A stretch of 64,000 nucleotides of DNA from contig OX359245.1 of assembly GCA_947179485.1 (NCBI GenBank), positions 73,147,067-73,211,066 on the forward strand, read 5' to 3'. The stretch comes from Allacma fusca (lineage: Eukaryota; Arthropoda; Collembola; Symphypleona; Sminthuridae). Position 1 is the stretch's first letter. Each line of letters begins with the position of its first letter. Shown here one piece after another: positions 34,861-46,254 of this stretch. The position numbers were made by a program, and so were the translations under genes. The notes below the pieces were generated by a model. The model did no database searches. It worked only from the letters and a program-made list of their open reading frames with translations, and was not told the DNA's origin.

Positions 34861-35904
34861 ATTAAAAGTTTGTATGTGTCGGTGAAAGTCTGCTCTTATA
34901 TCGCAGAAGAAAGGTATAAATTATGCGGTTAAATCTAGACCTTCGAAACTATTGTGAAAATGAAAATACTTCTTCCCTGCCGTAAAGCCTATTGTGCAAG
35001 TCCACTCATTTGGGTTAGGGATAGAAATTGCTAAAATTCCATGCATGAAATGTGGATAATGATTTGGAGTTCAATAAAATAATAATAGCGACAGAATTAC
35101 ATCAAGCACGCGTTAATCAATAAGAATGTCAGTCCAATTATCAGGCATGAAGCTAAACATGGGCTTGCATTTTTTAGAGATACACATTCAAACGCTCGTA
35201 CAAAAATCCCCTAACAAATAAGTTTAAAACAAGGGAACGCTACAGCAACTCTGCAATGTATGTCCTACATTTAGCAATAACATTGCTTTGTCGACTGGAC
35301 CAAACTGCAATGGCTTACTATTATCAATAATTTTACACTCGGCCACTCGCTGTAACAACTGTCGCATAAACGAAAAAAAGATAAAATGGAATTTAAACCT
35401 AAATACAATCTGGTGTACTGTATATGAATGCGATCGACGGTGATGATATTGCATTGCCATGAAATTTATAGCAAGTATCTGTGGACATGTGTGAAAGTTT
35501 TATAAATAAATGAAGTTGATGAATGAAGGAAAACTTTCCTTTGGATAAAGGCTGAAGGGAAAGGCTGAATTCATTTAAGAATTAAAGGAAGGCCTAGGGA
35601 AGGCAATTAATTCGAAAAACTTCATTCGTCCATTGGAAGAAGAAGGATTTTTTTCAAACTGAATTTCTAAGGCTTGAAGGAAGACAATTTTATTTCAAAT
35701 ATAAATGAAAATATTTTAAATTTATTTATACAGCTCTGAATGTATAGGGCTACAATTTTAGCGGAGCACCTTTGGACAAAATATGTAAATAGTCATTAAC
35801 TAAAACCAACCACTTTGCATAACACATTCCAATATTTTCAGCTCACATTTAAAAGTTTTAGCCGAAATGAGTTTCTGAAGACAAATAGAAATTTAAAAAA
35901 AATG
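34861..35904. other. 3' flank of copy F; one GGAAGGC word patch
   Basis: AT-rich. At 35520-35700 there is a patch of degenerate GAAGGAA / GGAAGGC words similar in style to the other word-array repeats. A 78-codon frame at 35224-35460 (minus) has no recognisable domain and no paralogue here. Confidence 0.35.
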
Positions 35905-38900
35905 TTAGTTAGCAAATCGACCGTACTGGTATTTGAAATCATAGTCAAATAAAAAATGATAATAGACGTATCGAGGTCGGCTACAACTTACGTTTTCGTA
36001 CACGAAATACAGTTTTACACGGAAATCAGGTGCTTCATTAGCACCGCCGGTTATGCTGGGAAATATTTGATCCCAGTATTCAAAATTTGATTTACTAGTT
36101 GGGAAAACATTGAATGATTCATTTACGGGTCCACCGAATGCTAGCGGAATGGCGTAACATGGTGCGTCTCCTTCTTTTTTGTCAAGGGATTTGTAAAAAT
36201 CGGTTTCTTCAACGTTAAAGTTTTTCAAAGACTGTGTAGGCACAGCTTTAGTAATCGATGTACGGATGTACTCAATACGATTTTTAGGTCCTAAAACGTA
36301 ATTTATTTCTATATTATTCGTTCGCACCCATTTTCCGTCAAATCTGACGACAGCTGGAAATCTAACAAGATCTGGAAAGTCTGAACTTGAATCTATATTT
36401 TTATTCACGAGTTCCTTTGATTTGTTGCTAAAGGATGCGTTGGTGAACTCATCTTCAAGACAAGGCCCGACTGATTCCACTTGTCTCAAGATCAGGTCTA
36501 TCCTTTGATGTAGGTTACCACTTTTTCCATAAATCGCTAGCGACAAGCCATAACAATCCTCTTCTTCAAACAATCTAATGCATTTGCCTAAGGTTGCTGC
36601 GGATTTAACTTTCCTTATTTTTTTGAGTAAATAACAGCCTTTTAATTTGTTGTCCTTTCCGAAATGATAGTCTTCAAAATCCCCTGTTGATAAACATTCA
36701 ATTTTAAATACAAAGAACTTAATCGCGTGATAATTAGCGAAGCCGGTATTTTTAACAAAAGTATTTAGTTCCTTTTAGTTCTGCAATTCTTTCTTCAGAT
36801 GTTTTTTCTATCGTTACGAACAAAATTCATCCAAATATTGTTAGAATTAATGGACTGATTAATTGTGTTTTAATTGACTCAGGGCTTTCTGCAATTTGTT
36901 CATAATAATTTATGAAGTGTTTGTATTTTCTAAACTAACTTCTCAATAGCCACTAAAGTTAAAAATTGTTCAGAAAGGATTAAATTTTCGCATTCACTTA
37001 CCAGTTAAGTTTTCACCCGAGAATAGCCGAACCATCGGCTTCTGAATCATTCCTTAAAAACATCAAAAGTTTTAAAAATCCAAAAATTTGAAATGCTCAC
37101 AATACATGTATTTTTTGGATTAAATTTAATCCTAGGGATATTCTGTATACACAGGGTTGGAAAACAAAATAATAAAGTTTTCATTGATCAATCTCAGGGG
37201 TTGGATTTTTGTAAATCTGCCTGGAAGATCATTTCTAAATTTCCCTGCTGGGAAAATCACTGAAGAAAAAAATTAAATAATTTCCCTACAAGACGTCAAA
37301 TCCCTATTGAATAAGGTCAACCAATCTAAAAATACCTCTGTTTGCCTAACAAATTTCCCTGAAACATGCCAACAAAATTGAAATCCCTACCAAAAAAGAT
37401 CGACGAATTTTACAATCCCTGTTTGTTAAATAGCATCCCCACCCTTTGTGATTTTTCCTGCCAAAAATATTTTTTCCCCGGGAAGAATCTACCCACCAAA
37501 ATCCGACCCCTGGCCATTCTTTGTGTCATAGTTTTTCTCTTTTCGTTTTTGCAATTTACCATATTTTTTTCTGTTTCTGTATTTATTTCAGTTTAAGTTT
37601 TAACGAAATAAGTATTTTCGATCAGAAGCCATTCGATCATATTTTCCTTCAATAAGGTTTTCCAACCCTGATTCTAAGTACAACTTAAATGGTAAAACCC
37701 GGATTATTTATAAAAACCTTGTGAAAATTTAAATTTTTACTTTAATAGATTAAATTTAAATAAAAATATTAATTTAATTACCACGAATAAACTCGGTCAC
37801 TGGAGTCAATTGAGATGCCTTTGAGATGTTATCCTTTGACTCGGCAGGAATCTTGTTTAAATGTTTACAGCTATGGAATCTAAGTAGTGGCATTTCCATC
37901 TTTCTTTTGAATTTATGTTTGGAATAATTGCTGAAGGGGGGTTCATTTATTTTGGAGAATCCATGGAGATGCTTTAGAACTTCGTTTAGGTCTAATGTAG
38001 TGCTTCCTGTAACGTAAGTATTGCAATGAGATATTTAGCGCATTAGCAAAAAGGTTTTTAGGGTAACTGGGAGAGGCTGAACAGGTTATTTTAAGAAGTG
38101 AATTGTCAGCTCATAACGCTTACCTTCAATGACATCATGGCAAGAGAAAATGGTATTATACTATTAAATTTTTTAATGATGTTACCTAAGAATTCGTATT
38201 TGGGAATACGTTGAATGAAAGGTGCTTCGCGCCTCTTGTTTGGTCTGCGTCCATTGATAATTCCACCATATTGTACATACTTGTTTGAGGAAATGTCGCG
38301 ATCTATCCAGTAGTAAAAGAATAACGGTCTAGTTTTATTTTTGTTCTCGTATTCGAATTGCAGAATAAAGTACAACGGTTTTGAATCCTCAGATAAAATA
38401 TCATTCCATTTTTCCAAAGCGGATTTATCTACGACGAATACGTTAAAGGCTTCATTTGATGGTCCACCCATATAAGTTGGAATTGCGAGACCAAACACGT
38501 CTCCGTCTTCCTTTTCTAATGATTTATGAAATTCTCCTTCTTCGACGTATGTATTTTCCTGGGAATTATTCCCATCTCTTGTGGAAAATGATCTTAACAT
38601 TTCAGCTCGATTTCTTGGCCCCAATTTACTTCGGATTAATGTTTTATTAAAACGTTGAAGCTTCCCCATTTTTTCGTCCGGATTAAATACCCGGATTAGA
38701 TCGGGTTGAAAATTGCTCAGCATGGGATTCTTCATTACGAATTTTGGGAACGTTTTATTCAAAAAACCCGCCGAGAACTCGTTTTCCAGACATGGCCCAA
38801 TCGACTTGAGTGTCACATGTCGAGGAACTTCAATTCTGTGGGATTTCCCTGTACCCGGATAAATAGCTAGAGACCATCCTCTGCAATCTTTCTTTTGAAA

Positions 38901-40465
38901 CATCCGAATACATTTTCCAAACGTAAAAACAGATTTCACTCGTCCTTCCAACTTCAATAGTTCCGTGCACATTCCAAATCGTTTACTCTTTGCGAAATGG
39001 TAGTCTTCCGTATCTCCTGAAAATAAATGTCAATAGTAACCATGTCAGTACAAGGTTCAGAAATATTTTTTCTGCTCCCTAAGAAGTAATTCTGATTTTT
39101 TTTAAAAAAAAACTAAGATTATAGAGTGCATTGTAATAAAATTAATATCGCATTAATCCTAACAACTCAAACAAATAATCACTTGAGAACGTTATCAACT
39201 TTAAATACATTTTTTGCATATACAAAATTGAGTAAAAAAAAAGACGCGTTCACTTTAAATGTGTTCGTAAAATATTAGTAATCAGAACGAATACCCCAGT
39301 TGTCTTCCTGGTTGAAAAGCCTGGCTCTGGGGGTGTCCAACATTTCTGCGTCAAATTCATTTTTGAGTTTAGCATTTCTCTATGTTCGCAATCGTTAGTG
39401 TCAAATGAATAATACATGATTGTTGATCATTTTTGATAGAATGAAAACCACTTATAAAATATTTTAGTTTATACATCTTAGTTAGATCTGTAGTTATCAC
39501 ATGCGAGTCATAGGGCAAGGTAAGGCAAACCGTTGTGAGCAAACATGAAATCCACAGAAATGTAATTAATTACCAGAGGTATGGAAAACATTTTTATGTA
39601 CAAATTATTAAAACTCCAGAAACCTGAAAATACAAATACCAGAAGTAGCTTATTGTCAGTGTAGATACGGTATTTGAAATTCAAAATATGCACATGTTGA
39701 AAATACTCTCAAATTGAATAAATATCTATCAATCATTTTATCATCAATCTGCATGAGTCTCCTAGATGATTTAGCCAAACAAATCGATATTCAGAAACCA
39801 CAATTTATTTAACAATTGTAAGATTACACGCACTTGAGTAGAGTTTAGAGTTGTGCAATTGTGTCGATCAAAAATGATTAGCATGGTAACTGATACAAAA
39901 TACCTTACAAATACGGAATGTTTTTCAAATGCAATATTTCAAGATATTCCACACCTTTTTTGCAAAATAAATGTTCTTGGAATATACATAAATGAAGGCA
40001 AACCTTGTATTGTAGAATTAAGAACTGAGTCGTAACCGTAGTCTTGGATTAATCTTTTGTTTTGTTCCACACTCAGAACAGATATATTCTGACACGAATT
40101 TTCGTTGTAGCGAGGATTATTGTGGTTTGGGACAATTGACAAATTACTGGATTGGGTTGACCTAAATCGATTTGCAAAGCCATCTTTGAAGCTTTCTTCC
40201 AGTTCCAGTAGCCAGGCTGGAGAGATTCCTACATACGAGAATTCACCTGATTTATATTTGTGAGTACATTTAGAACGTTTTCTCATTACATTGAGTAGAA
40301 ATTATGCTGTAAGTATTTATTTTATGAATCTTAATTATCAAAATCAATGTTTCTACTTAATATCTTGTCAGCACTGAATGATCCAGAATTTCTCGGATTT
40401 GTATTTCCAAAAACGGAGCTCGTAAATAAACCAACAAAAATACAGAGGAAACCATTGTGCAACAT
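35905..40465 (-). CDS. secreted two-unit crystallin-like/nuclease-like family protein, copy F, intact
   Basis: Seven exons: 40465-40357, 40228-40004, 39345-39295, 39016-38186, 38006-37782, 37052-37002 and 36683-35905. They total 2271 bases (757 codons with stop), and every junction is GT/AG and phase 1. Residues 1-20 are a signal peptide (MLHNGFLCIFVGLFTSSVFG). Unit 1 (about 37-405) and unit 2 (406-756) repeat the same order: a 75-residue module with one Cys, a 17-residue linker, a beta/gamma-crystallin-like stretch (KCIRMFQKKDCRGWSLAIY; KCIRLFEEEDCYGLSLAIY) ending SIGPCLENEF or SVGPCLEDEF, then a segment like DNA/RNA non-specific endonucleases (GLAIPTYMGGPSNEAFNVF; CYAIPLAFGGPVNESFNVFP). Where such nucleases have GH before the hydrophobic triplet, unit 1 has GL and unit 2 has CY. 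I infer a secreted binding protein that is not an active nuclease. The exon structure is well supported, the fold assignment moderately. Confidence 0.75.
37195..37512. repeat. word-array repeat (AATTTCCCT) in intron 5 of copy F
   Basis: Ends read CAGGGGTTGGATTTT and, inverted, CAGGGGTCGGATTTT, a hAT-like start. Between them are repeated AATTTCCCT / AAATCCCT words. I could not find a matching target octamer. The homologous intron near 8137-8340 shows sequence on its 3' side only. Confidence 0.45.
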
Positions 40466-41123
40466 TATCTTGCTGTGCTTTTGGAAATTATTATATTACT
40501 TGTTACTTTATTACTTCTACTTGACAGTTGTTTTCCTAAGTAATTTCAAACATACAATGATGTAATTTCATTGAAACATATATTTTTATAATTTATTGTA
40601 ATTTGTAGGCGCCTGCTGGAGGAAAATCCCTTAACATTACATGACTTTGTTATGACTTACTAACTAAATGCATGCAGCCATATTCAAGCTGGAAAATCCC
40701 AGTGTGGAAAACAACGGTATTTATAGGAATTTTGGATTTATTGTTTTCTAGTAGTTTTTGTGTGCTTCCTTCATTAGACTCGTGTTTACGTGTCTAAGAA
40801 GAAAAACAACTTCATGGTACACACGTGCTAGTTAGCAAAATTATTTGAAAAATCAGGAACATTTCGGATAAATTATTCGTACAGTTTTTTCTGTTACTCT
40901 ACCTTGTATAACAAATTATTAAGCGTATCTTTTAACGATTGCATGGCAAAGATGGGCCTTTTAATTCACCAATCCTATTTCCTTCCTATAATTAAACTAA
41001 CATAATGCGTCTCCCTGTTTGCAATAATTATAATCCTCGCACAAGTTATCTCCCCCTTTTAAGGAAATGCTCAACCAAACGGCTTCCTTAAATCCCATAA
41101 AGGCAACACGAAGTTCCTTCCTA
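40466..41123. other. 5' flank of copy F; no gene seen
   Basis: AT-rich sequence upstream of the signal-peptide exon of copy F, with no convincing promoter motif and no coding region. It ends at the (TAA)n tract that closes the LINE on the right. Confidence 0.4.
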
Positions 41124-42307
41124 TATAATAATAATAATAATAATAATGTTTATTAGCCATTAAATGCATACACACAACTAGCACCTTTACAAATGATATT
41201 AGGTAGCTAGCATGAAGATAGCAATGACGTACTATTACAATCTTAAATACTAAAGTAACTTAAGACAGAAAGAACTTAATTCATACCTCATATTCAGAAA
41301 ATCTTTTTCAATCAGATCTAGTTTGTTTAGTTCCCTAGTCAGATAAGGAACAGTTGAGTCAAAATATCTTACATTTTTGCAAATTTTTTCAACTAACAGG
41401 CAATTTTTCCAAGTTTTTTAAATCTCAAGCACATGTGGCCTAAGGATATACCTAAAGCTAGGGGATTTGAACAAGGATTTCCCAAACTTTAACCATTGAT
41501 TTTTCATACGGGTTAAAATTAGTTCAAGTTTTAATATATGAATGGCATGACTATAGTTGTACCTATTTACAGTTTTGCCAGTGATTATGCTTAAGCATCT
41601 CTTTTCGAAGCGGGTTATTCTAGTTTTTTCCTTATTTTTTAGACCGGAGTACCATACCGGAGAGCCATACTCTACAATGACTCCTACATAGGCCTTATAC
41701 ACAATTATTTATTCTCTTTGGTTGAAATTAAAGTGCTTTAATTTCCTTAACATGAACAACCGTTTACTTGCTTTTTGAAGAGATAGATTAATATGAGAAT
41801 TCCATTTGACATTTTTGGATATATATACACCAAGTAGTTTACTCTCGTCACATTTCCGTATAATTTCATCATTAATAGTAAAGTCTTGATTGGAGAATTT
41901 CTTGTTTCTACTTAAGTCTATAGTTAACTGTACACACTTTTTGGGATTCAGTACCATTTTGGACTCATTAAACCATTTATTGACCTCATCAAGCAAGCTT
42001 TTCATTTTAGGAACACTGCCATATTTAACAACTTCAGCAAGTGCTACATCATCAACGAATATTGTAGTCAAGTTCGATGTGCTTTCATTGAATTTCGAAT
42101 TAATTTTTTGGAGGATTGAATTTATCAAAATTACAAATAGTAACGGCGCTAATTTGGTCCCTTGTGGAGTACCGTTAAAAATTGGATACTTATTAGAAAG
42201 AACTTTGCCATCACGACAACATTGTTGTCTTTCTCTGAGAAACTCACATATCCATAAAATGTCATGACTATTTACATTAAGTTCAACAAGTTCATTAATC
42301 AGTATAT
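41124..42307 (-). mobile_element. LINE 3' part with broken reverse transcriptase; target of the LTR element
   Basis: Minus-strand translation gives the RT blocks GTPQGTKLAPLLFVILIN (near 42170-42120), then FVDDVALAEVV (a variant of the catalytic xxDD box), LNPKKCVQLTI and LLGVYISKNVKWNSHI. After a frame break at about 41705 comes AYVGVIVEYGSPVW and the C-terminal region to 41418. The 3' UTR ends in a (TTA)n microsatellite at 41124-41147, as in many CR1/L2/Jockey-like LINEs. At 42307 the element is cut by the LTR of the large retroelement, so the rest should lie beyond the right edge of the window. Confidence 0.8.
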
Positions 42308-42450
42308 TGTTACGTTGCTATCACCCGGGTATTGATGTTGTGTGGGTAATAGACAATGTAGCCTAGGTTCGGGCGTTCCATTCCCCTGAATTATGGTTTC
42401 GATGTTGGTGAAACTCATGAATAAATGGAACTATTGATTCTGTTGTGTAG

Positions 42451-42487
42451 TTCTTTTATTTAACTTTGGGCCAATTTATTGTTCCTA
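42451..42487 (-). terminator. LTR polyadenylation signals
   Basis: Two minus-strand AATAAA motifs (in ACAATAAATTGG and TTAAATAAAAGA) about 25 bases apart, in the second half of the LTR where the R region would end. Cleavage position not determinable. Confidence 0.55.
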
Positions 42488-42853
42488 GAACTGATACAAT
42501 TTACACTGAACAATTAATATTTAACACAAGATAGAATTTGAAGTCTGAATCTCTTCTTCCTGAAATTCTCCGAATTTCATGTTGCCCCGCTTGCTACCCG
42601 TGGAGATCCATCCCGGAGGGAATGGACTCTAGGTGCGGCTCCTCTTGATGTTGCTTGCTTGAAGTCGAGATTAGAACTTGTACTTAATCTACGTGTCTTA
42701 ATCTAAATCTAATCTTATCCTATTCTTAGTTTATTGTTTATTAAATAATCTGAATCATTTCCTTATAATTATGTTATGTCAGCGTTTGGCGTCACGTAGC
42801 CTCTGCTTACGACCTTCCAAACTATTTGCTGACTTAGATTATGCTTATTCTAC

Positions 42854-42863
42854 TCTATTTATA
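42854..42863 (-). promoter_or_regulatory. TATA-like box of the LTR
   Basis: TATAAATAGA on the minus strand, 14-24 bp from the LTR start. If used, U3 would be extremely short, so regulatory sequences may lie elsewhere. A plausible match only. Confidence 0.45.
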
Positions 42864-42877
42864 ATATATCCGTAACA

Positions 42878-42888
42878 TTCCTCTTCTG
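42878..42888 (-). other. polypurine tract (plus-strand primer)
   Basis: CAGAAGAGGAA on the minus strand abuts the TG of the 3' LTR, the required position for the RNase H-resistant primer of second-strand synthesis. Confidence 0.8.
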
Positions 42889-45507
42889 GGTAATTGTCGA
42901 CCTCGACAATGTCATCTGTCGAAGTTCAAGTTCATATTATTCCTAAGGTATACTACTTTTTATTTTTGTTACCGTACTTTGTAGCTTATTCTTGGTCGTA
43001 ATAGTAATGGTTGGTCTTTGTAGCATGGTCGTAATGGTATTCATGGGCATTATTATTGTTACGAATAATTGATAATAGTCAATCAGAGAATAAAAGGCAT
43101 TTCATACAATTATCATACATGTTCATCATCATATGTGTGTATACGTTTTGTAATGCTGTACAATTTTGATGGTGTTTTTGTTTGTATTTTTCTCATAAGA
43201 CAATTATCGAATATGGAAGACATTTTCTCTAGATCTTACAATCGTTACACAACATAATATAGTTGTTACTTTTACAATTTGCATAATAACAATTACATCT
43301 ACAATATTTTTATGGGCTATGTAAGATTAGAAACATCGTAGCAGAATTGAAATTTTGTGAAAGCGGCTGCAAAGGATGAGTGGAAAATCTACCTGTAGAG
43401 CAAACCGTCTTATCACATGTCAAGTGTTTCCTGATGGTATAATTTTGTGTACACATATTTTAAAAAGAATTTGTTTGTGAAAAACTATCAAGAATACTTG
43501 AAAGCAGATATGAAACATTTTCCTGTGTTTCTATTCTCATATTATTTCTAATTATCTGATACCAAATGCTAGTTGTTGCAACATTGTGACTATTTTTACT
43601 TATTGTTGCTATTAATTCAATATTTGAATGTCGCTTAAGGGTTATTGAACTTATTAGAAGGGTCAACATCTTGAAGAAAAGATCAAAGCTTGTAAAATCC
43701 CGTGAGTTTCCTTGTGAAACAATTTAATATGTTACCGACGAATCGTTGGGAAAGAAATATAGGGTTCGAAACGGAGAAAATGTAAACGCAAAATGTCGTT
43801 CACTAATACAAAAATATTTTGTGGGAAGAATTGTTCTTCGGTGGCTAGATTAGGAATTATGTCCTTCTCATGCACAACTGTTGGCAATTTCACCAAATGT
43901 GAAAACATCATGCTCCATGAAGTTCAGTAAGTAGTTCTTACTACTCCATAAGACAAAATCATATTGTACCGTGAACTATTTCCTCAACTGAGATAGGAAT
44001 GTATTTTGGCGATAATCATAAATATATATATATATACCTTGATCTGTAAAAAATCCTGTTTGATGGGACGGGTCGAATTTGTAAGCTAAATTTTCTATTT
44101 AAAATTTCTTTCAGGATTGTGTTTTCTTAATACAATTTGTCTTGGGAAACTATGGAATATAACAAAGCTAATAAGACGTTTGATCTTTTAAGATTTAAAA
44201 CTGATCCTTTTCACTGGATGTTGAAGTTAATCATTGTATATAAACGAAGTGAATTTAATGATTCCGTAAACCTTTTGTCATGTATGATGTGTATTCAAAA
44301 TTGTAAAAAGATGTCAACACTGTTTGCACTGTAATTTTCATTGCCTCACAATCCTTCTTAGGAATGACAGGATTTTTCCGCAAATTCATAAAAATTTACA
44401 GTGTTTGCGATCCTATCCATTACTGTAATTTTCTTACTTTTTATATTTTTATTTAAAGTTCCTCCTACCTATCCGTAGTATATTTTTTTGTCTATTTTTC
44501 TGGTCCCTCTAGGAGATCTAGTGCTCCTAGGATCCTTCAGATCTGGGCACATTCATGTCAACTTTCATTTAAAATGCGATACATTTTGCAAGTAAATAAT
44601 TTAGTAAAGTAGAATGTCCTACATAATAGGTGAATGTACTGTGCTACCATTTAACAGACATTCTTTTGGAAGAATCTATCCTTTGGACTTCCGTTTTACT
44701 TAATCTGTCTTTCTAGGTACCTAAAATATTAGCACGTCTAGCTAAGTAGATTTTGTTGAACTGAAGTTAAAAGGCAAACTGATCCTGATCGTAGAGAACT
44801 TGCTTATACAGGGTTCTGATTTTTGCTGGAAATTTGTTATCCCGCTCATCCCAAACGATGAGTAGGTTAGAAATATAAATTTATCCTTCTCATATGGAGT
44901 TGAATAACCTAATAAAGTCACAAGGCATTACAATCATCACTCATTGGCCGTTGAGTTAACAAGCCTCAAGGAATTATGATATTGCCTAAAATTTTGGTTA
45001 GAACTGAACCTTATCTTGAAACATTTTTCTTCTCGTTAACAAATAAATCTTTGTTTTCAAAACATAGCCTGCCTTGATAGGTTGACATTCGATGAAAATC
45101 TAATCACTGGAATCAATGTGGTGGAAAGAAAATTGGAAAGAAAATGGATAATGAATCCATCGAGACACGAAAGATATATTGATTTGAATCACATAATCTT
45201 TAGATTGTTCTCACTTTTTCTCCTATTGGGAATCTGCCTCTTTAACTAACTTGAACTTTTCGTTTGTTATTTGAACTTTGTTATTTTCATTTGCATTTTT
45301 ATATTTTTGTTATATATGAACTTGGTTTTTCTATATTTTCTTTTCCTAACCTTATTCTACTTATAACTACTTATTCTATTGTTTTATTAATACTATCTTA
45401 TAATTTATAAATATTTTTTAAATATTTTTCCATACAATTTTTATGGTTTTGTATATTTTTCTTCATTGTTTTCTTTCTTGCGTTGGTCCTTCCCGGTTGG
45501 GTTGGTG
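42889..45507 (-). other. long 3' noncoding region of the LTR element
   Basis: About 2.6 kb between the last ORF and the polypurine tract, AT-rich and without a convincing open frame on either strand. It differs in composition from the coding part of the element. It could hold regulatory sequence or the remains of lost ORFs; I see no recognisable motif. Confidence 0.5.
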
Positions 45508-46254
45508 TTATAGTTGTACAGTTGCTCTGGTTGTGTGTCGGCTGGCCTGTGGTTGTATGTTGGGCCTCACTATTCTGCATCCGACTAACTGCTCTACAGA
45601 ATTTTGGACTAATGCCGCTGTATCTGCAACATTGTCTAATTCTTTCTCGTTCGCTGTTTGTTGATCTGATTTTCTTTTCTGCATTCGAATTCGGTACAGT
45701 ATTACTGTGAATATAAATATCACTACTGTGGTAATACAACCGAATGAACTAATAATGACTACGGTGTAATCCGTGTCTGATGTTGGAACCTCATTGGATT
45801 TCCAATCAATTTCGTTGAATTGCTCCATCCAAGGTGGTCTGCTATCCCTCAGCATGGTGGGCTGTTGGTTTTGTATGAATTGTTGTTGGGGTTGTATAAA
45901 TTGTTGTTGGGGTTGTAGTAAAGCCACTTGTTGGTTTCTCTCCATGATTCTCTGGGCTTCCACGTTTGGGTCGTTCGGGTCATACTGCACTATGGCTAGT
46001 TTCCCGTCCTCTTTATGGTGTAGTATATGTACTACTGGGTCCTTTTGTGATAACACTGATGCCGTAATGGCTCCGCTTCCGACTGTTAAGGCTGGTACCA
46101 TGTAATTTGCGAACCATTTTCCGACCTGGGTTCCTAAAGCTGCTACTAATGGTCCTCCCCATGGTTCTGGACTTGGTTGTGCTATCGGCCTGGTTTCGGA
46201 AACGTCCATTGCAATTAGAGTTATTGCAAGGCTCAAAAGATTTTGGCACTTCAT
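45508..46254 (-). CDS. small type I membrane protein of the LTR element, envelope-like position
   Basis: From ATG 46254 this is a 248-residue protein; the frame is open upstream but lacks another Met. Residues 1-16 (KCQNLLSLAITLIAM) form a signal peptide. Next come a Gly/Ala-rich hydrophobic stretch (about 45-70), a Gln-rich repeat with FIQPQQQ, one strong membrane span near 170-192 (VVIISSFGCITTVVIFIFTV) and a basic, then acidic cytoplasmic tail. As the last ORF before the 3' LTR it occupies the place of env in retrovirus-like elements, but it is far shorter than known gypsy env proteins. I see no furin site or fusion peptide in it. It could be a viroporin-like or accessory membrane protein. 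It may be expressed from a spliced RNA. Confidence 0.6.
   Translation of the reverse strand: MKCQNLLSLAITLIAMDVSETRPIAQPSPEPWGGPLVAALGTQVGKWFANYMVPALTVGSGAITASVLSQKDPVVHILHHKEDGKLAIVQYDPNDPNVEAQRIMERNQQVALLQPQQQFIQPQQQFIQNQQPTMLRDSRPPWMEQFNEIDWKSNEVPTSDTDYTVVIISSFGCITTVVIFIFTVILYRIRMQKRKSDQQTANEKELDNVADTAALVQNSVEQLVGCRIVRPNIQPQASRHTTRATVQL

Larger units (their letters stand above)
42308..42877 (-). repeat. 3' long terminal repeat, 570 bp
   Basis: Bounded by TGTTAC and GTAACA, i.e. TG...CA with 6-bp inverted ends. It is directly preceded (to the right) by a purine-rich tract. On the minus strand a TATAAATAGA box lies only about 14 bp after the LTR start, and two AATAAA signals lie near 42480 and 42457. 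The left flank is LINE sequence. Confidence 0.88.

Noticed and set aside
41124-41147. (TAA)n tract as an independent microsatellite
   Set aside because: It forms the 3' end of the minus-strand LINE, as is usual for such elements, and is described there.
45443-45710. Plus-strand frames with membrane-like sequence
   Set aside because: Complement of the membrane span and tail of the small membrane protein.
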